A DNA stretch of 64,000 bases from CADEED01 sp963842515 (lineage in GTDB: Bacteria > Pseudomonadota > Gammaproteobacteria > Steroidobacterales > Steroidobacteraceae), in contig CAWJGO010000002.1 of assembly GCA_963842515.1 (NCBI GenBank), forward strand, positions 620,001 to 684,000, written 5' to 3'. The notes beneath the pieces are model-generated. The model was not told where the DNA came from, ran no database searches, and worked only from the letters and a program-made list of their open reading frames with translations. Numbering within the stretch: the first letter of the stretch is position 1; every line of letters starts with the position of its first letter. Below, piece by piece: positions 62,837 to 64,000 of the stretch. The translations under genes were made by a program, and so were the position numbers.

Positions 62837-64000
62837 GAGACCGTCATGGTAGCGGCCTTTCGGCTCGCCAGCATCGCCGTGCACAGCTCGCGCACGTCGG
62901 AGCGAGCGAATATCTCGCGCGCGCTCGCCGTCATGCGCCGCGTCCAATTGGAATATTCGGAGCTGGTACCGGGCACGTTCACGGGCTCGAGCATGCCGAT
63001 CATGTCTTCGAGTTGCACGGTCACGAGCGCCGCTGCACTCCTGCCGAGATAGGCATGCACCGCGCGGGCAAGCCCGGCGGAGTATTCCGGGACGATGCCG
63101 TCGTCGGCACCCGCCCAGAGCTGCTCCCGGCGCAGCGCGCGCAGCAGCCGTTGACGCTCGAGCTGGCGCTCGGCGCGCCGCTGCGCGGCCAGGGATTCCC
63201 CGGCATAGAAACCCAGCCGCTCCCACAGATCGATATCGTGACCGCTCCACCATCCGTGCAGTGTGGGCAGATCATGAGTCGTCACCGTGGCGAGCGAGTG
63301 GCGCGCGTAGCCGGCGGGCGCAACGAACTCACCGTCTTTCTGTTCGAACATCACCACCTTGTAGTGATACACGCCGAACCGCGGCAACGCGTGCCGGATT
63401 TCGTCCGGCACCACCCCCAGATCCTCGCCCACCACCAGACATTCATTGCGGTGGCTCTCGAGCGCCACCACGCCGAGCAGCTGATCGAGTGGATAGTGCA
63501 CGTAGCCGCCGTCGGCCGACTTGAATCCGCGCGGCACCCACCACTGGCGGAACAGCGCCATGACGTGATCGAGACGAAGCGCACCACAGGCACGCATGCT
63601 CGCGCGCACCAGCGTCACGAACGGCGCATACGCGGTTTGCCTGAGCTGCCGCGGGTCCTGCGGTGGAATGCCCCACTCCTGCCCGCCAACACCGAGCGGA
63701 TCGGGCGGCGCGCCGATGGCGGCCCCCAGGCAATACAACGATTGATCCGACCAGGTTTCCGACCCCGACGCGTTGACGCCGACCGCGTAGTCGCCATAGA
63801 TGCCCACGCTCAACCCGAGCTCGCGCGCCAATTTGCGCACCGCACCTAACTGTTCGGCGGCGAGCCACTGCAGGTAGCCATGGAAAGCGACCTCGTCGGC
63901 GTGCTCCTGCGCGAAGCGGCGTACGGCTTCGCCGCCGGGCGTGCGGTATTCCTCGGGCCAGTTGTGCCATCCCGAAGCGGTGCCCCGGTGACGGTGCAGA
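62833..64000 (-). CDS. malQ: 4-alpha-glucanotransferase (N-terminus beyond window edge)
   Basis: Disproportionates maltodextrins (GH77 amylomaltase). The frame is open from the right edge (HRGTASGWHNWPEEYRTPGG) to a stop at 62833. An internal Met near 63840 is not the start, because strong family sequence lies upstream (HGYLQWLAAEQL). Catalytic motifs: GDYAVGV, nucleophile LRLDHVMALFRQWWVP, acid/base VGEDLGVVP and THDLPTLHGWW. About 390 residues are visible of roughly 500-700 in the family. Coupled to cysQ. Confidence 0.93.
   Translation of the reverse strand, partial: LHRHRGTASGWHNWPEEYRTPGGEAVRRFAQEHADEVAFHGYLQWLAAEQLGAVRKLARELGLSVGIYGDYAVGVNASGSETWSDQSLYCLGAAIGAPPDPLGVGGQEWGIPPQDPRQLRQTAYAPFVTLVRASMRACGALRLDHVMALFRQWWVPRGFKSADGGYVHYPLDQLLGVVALESHRNECLVVGEDLGVVPDEIRHALPRFGVYHYKVVMFEQKDGEFVAPAGYARHSLATVTTHDLPTLHGWWSGHDIDLWERLGFYAGESLAAQRRAERQLERQRLLRALRREQLWAGADDGIVPEYSAGLARAVHAYLGRSAAALVTVQLEDMIGMLEPVNVPGTSSEYSNWTRRMTASAREIFARSDVRELCTAMLASRKAATMTVS

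Overview
The window reads as an ordinary stretch of chromosome from a high-GC (by eye roughly 65%) free-living Gammaproteobacterium. The block uvrC-pgsA-tRNA-Gly-tRNA-Cys-tRNA-Leu matches the E. coli block uvrC-pgsA-glyW-cysT-leuZ. The nudJ-mnmA pair lies near purB, and thrA is a fused aspartokinase/homoserine dehydrogenase followed by thrB and thrC. The class II DAHP synthase, type 5 uracil-DNA glycosylase, complete ccm operon and many catabolic genes point away from enterics, towards the Xanthomonadales/Nevskiales/Steroidobacteraceae side; this is a guess from gene content only. No rRNA, CRISPR array, transposase, integrase or prophage gene was seen, and no gene-free stretch exceeds 300 bases (the longest is 46215-46474).

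Layout. 1-11083 is all on the minus strand, transcribed right to left: DAHP synthase, icd, UDG, uvrC (with an apparent frameshift), pgsA, a LOG-family hydrolase, three tRNAs behind a good sigma-70 promoter, then ccmABCDEF (ccmF cut by the left edge). 11141-13920 is a saccharopine dehydrogenase-like / ALDH7 pair, probably lysine catabolism. 13994-17134 holds a PhoPQ-like two-component system with a PepSY protein and a glycine-zipper protein. 17223-26698 carries housekeeping genes: mazG-nudL-fumC (minus), then purB, a PLD-like protein, nudJ, mnmA and acnA (plus). 26715-29808 has an autoregulated ArsR/SRPBCC pair, creD and a HAD phosphatase. 29959-37219 is a signalling and surface block: a periplasmic-sensor diguanylate cyclase, a PAS/degenerate GGDEF/degenerate EAL protein, and a lipoprotein subtilase ending in six GYLW repeats. 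37372-41002 is fadH, a YgjP-like metallopeptidase and kynA. 41063-46214 is an adaptor/ATPase/two-permease/TPR export operon. 46475-52755 has tatD, a NERD protein and thrABC. 52875-57724 has xdhC, a TSUP permease, an M48 peptidase, a small membrane protein and a MobA-like nucleotidyltransferase. 57749-64000 has an orphan TadB/TadC-like pair with a 46-residue ORF, a zinc-ribbon membrane protein, mmsA, a 220-residue membrane protein, cysQ and malQ (cut by the right edge).

How the parts work together. icd, acnA and fumC are TCA-cycle enzymes. The lysine pair, kynA, mmsA and fadH feed amino-acid and fatty-acid catabolism into it. The ccm genes mature the c-type cytochromes that respire the electrons. 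The two c-di-GMP genes lie downstream of a perfect CRP-type palindrome.

The least ordinary signals are at DNA level. Many first genes of transcription units have a -10 hexamer ending only 6-8 nt before the start codon, implying leaderless mRNAs. A CTAACAA/TTGTTAG word recurs far more often than base composition predicts. A dispersed GGGGACAGTCCCC palindrome occurs twice in frame inside a gene. Two strong operator-like inverted repeats sit in promoters. Positions, counts and translations were read by eye and should be recomputed.
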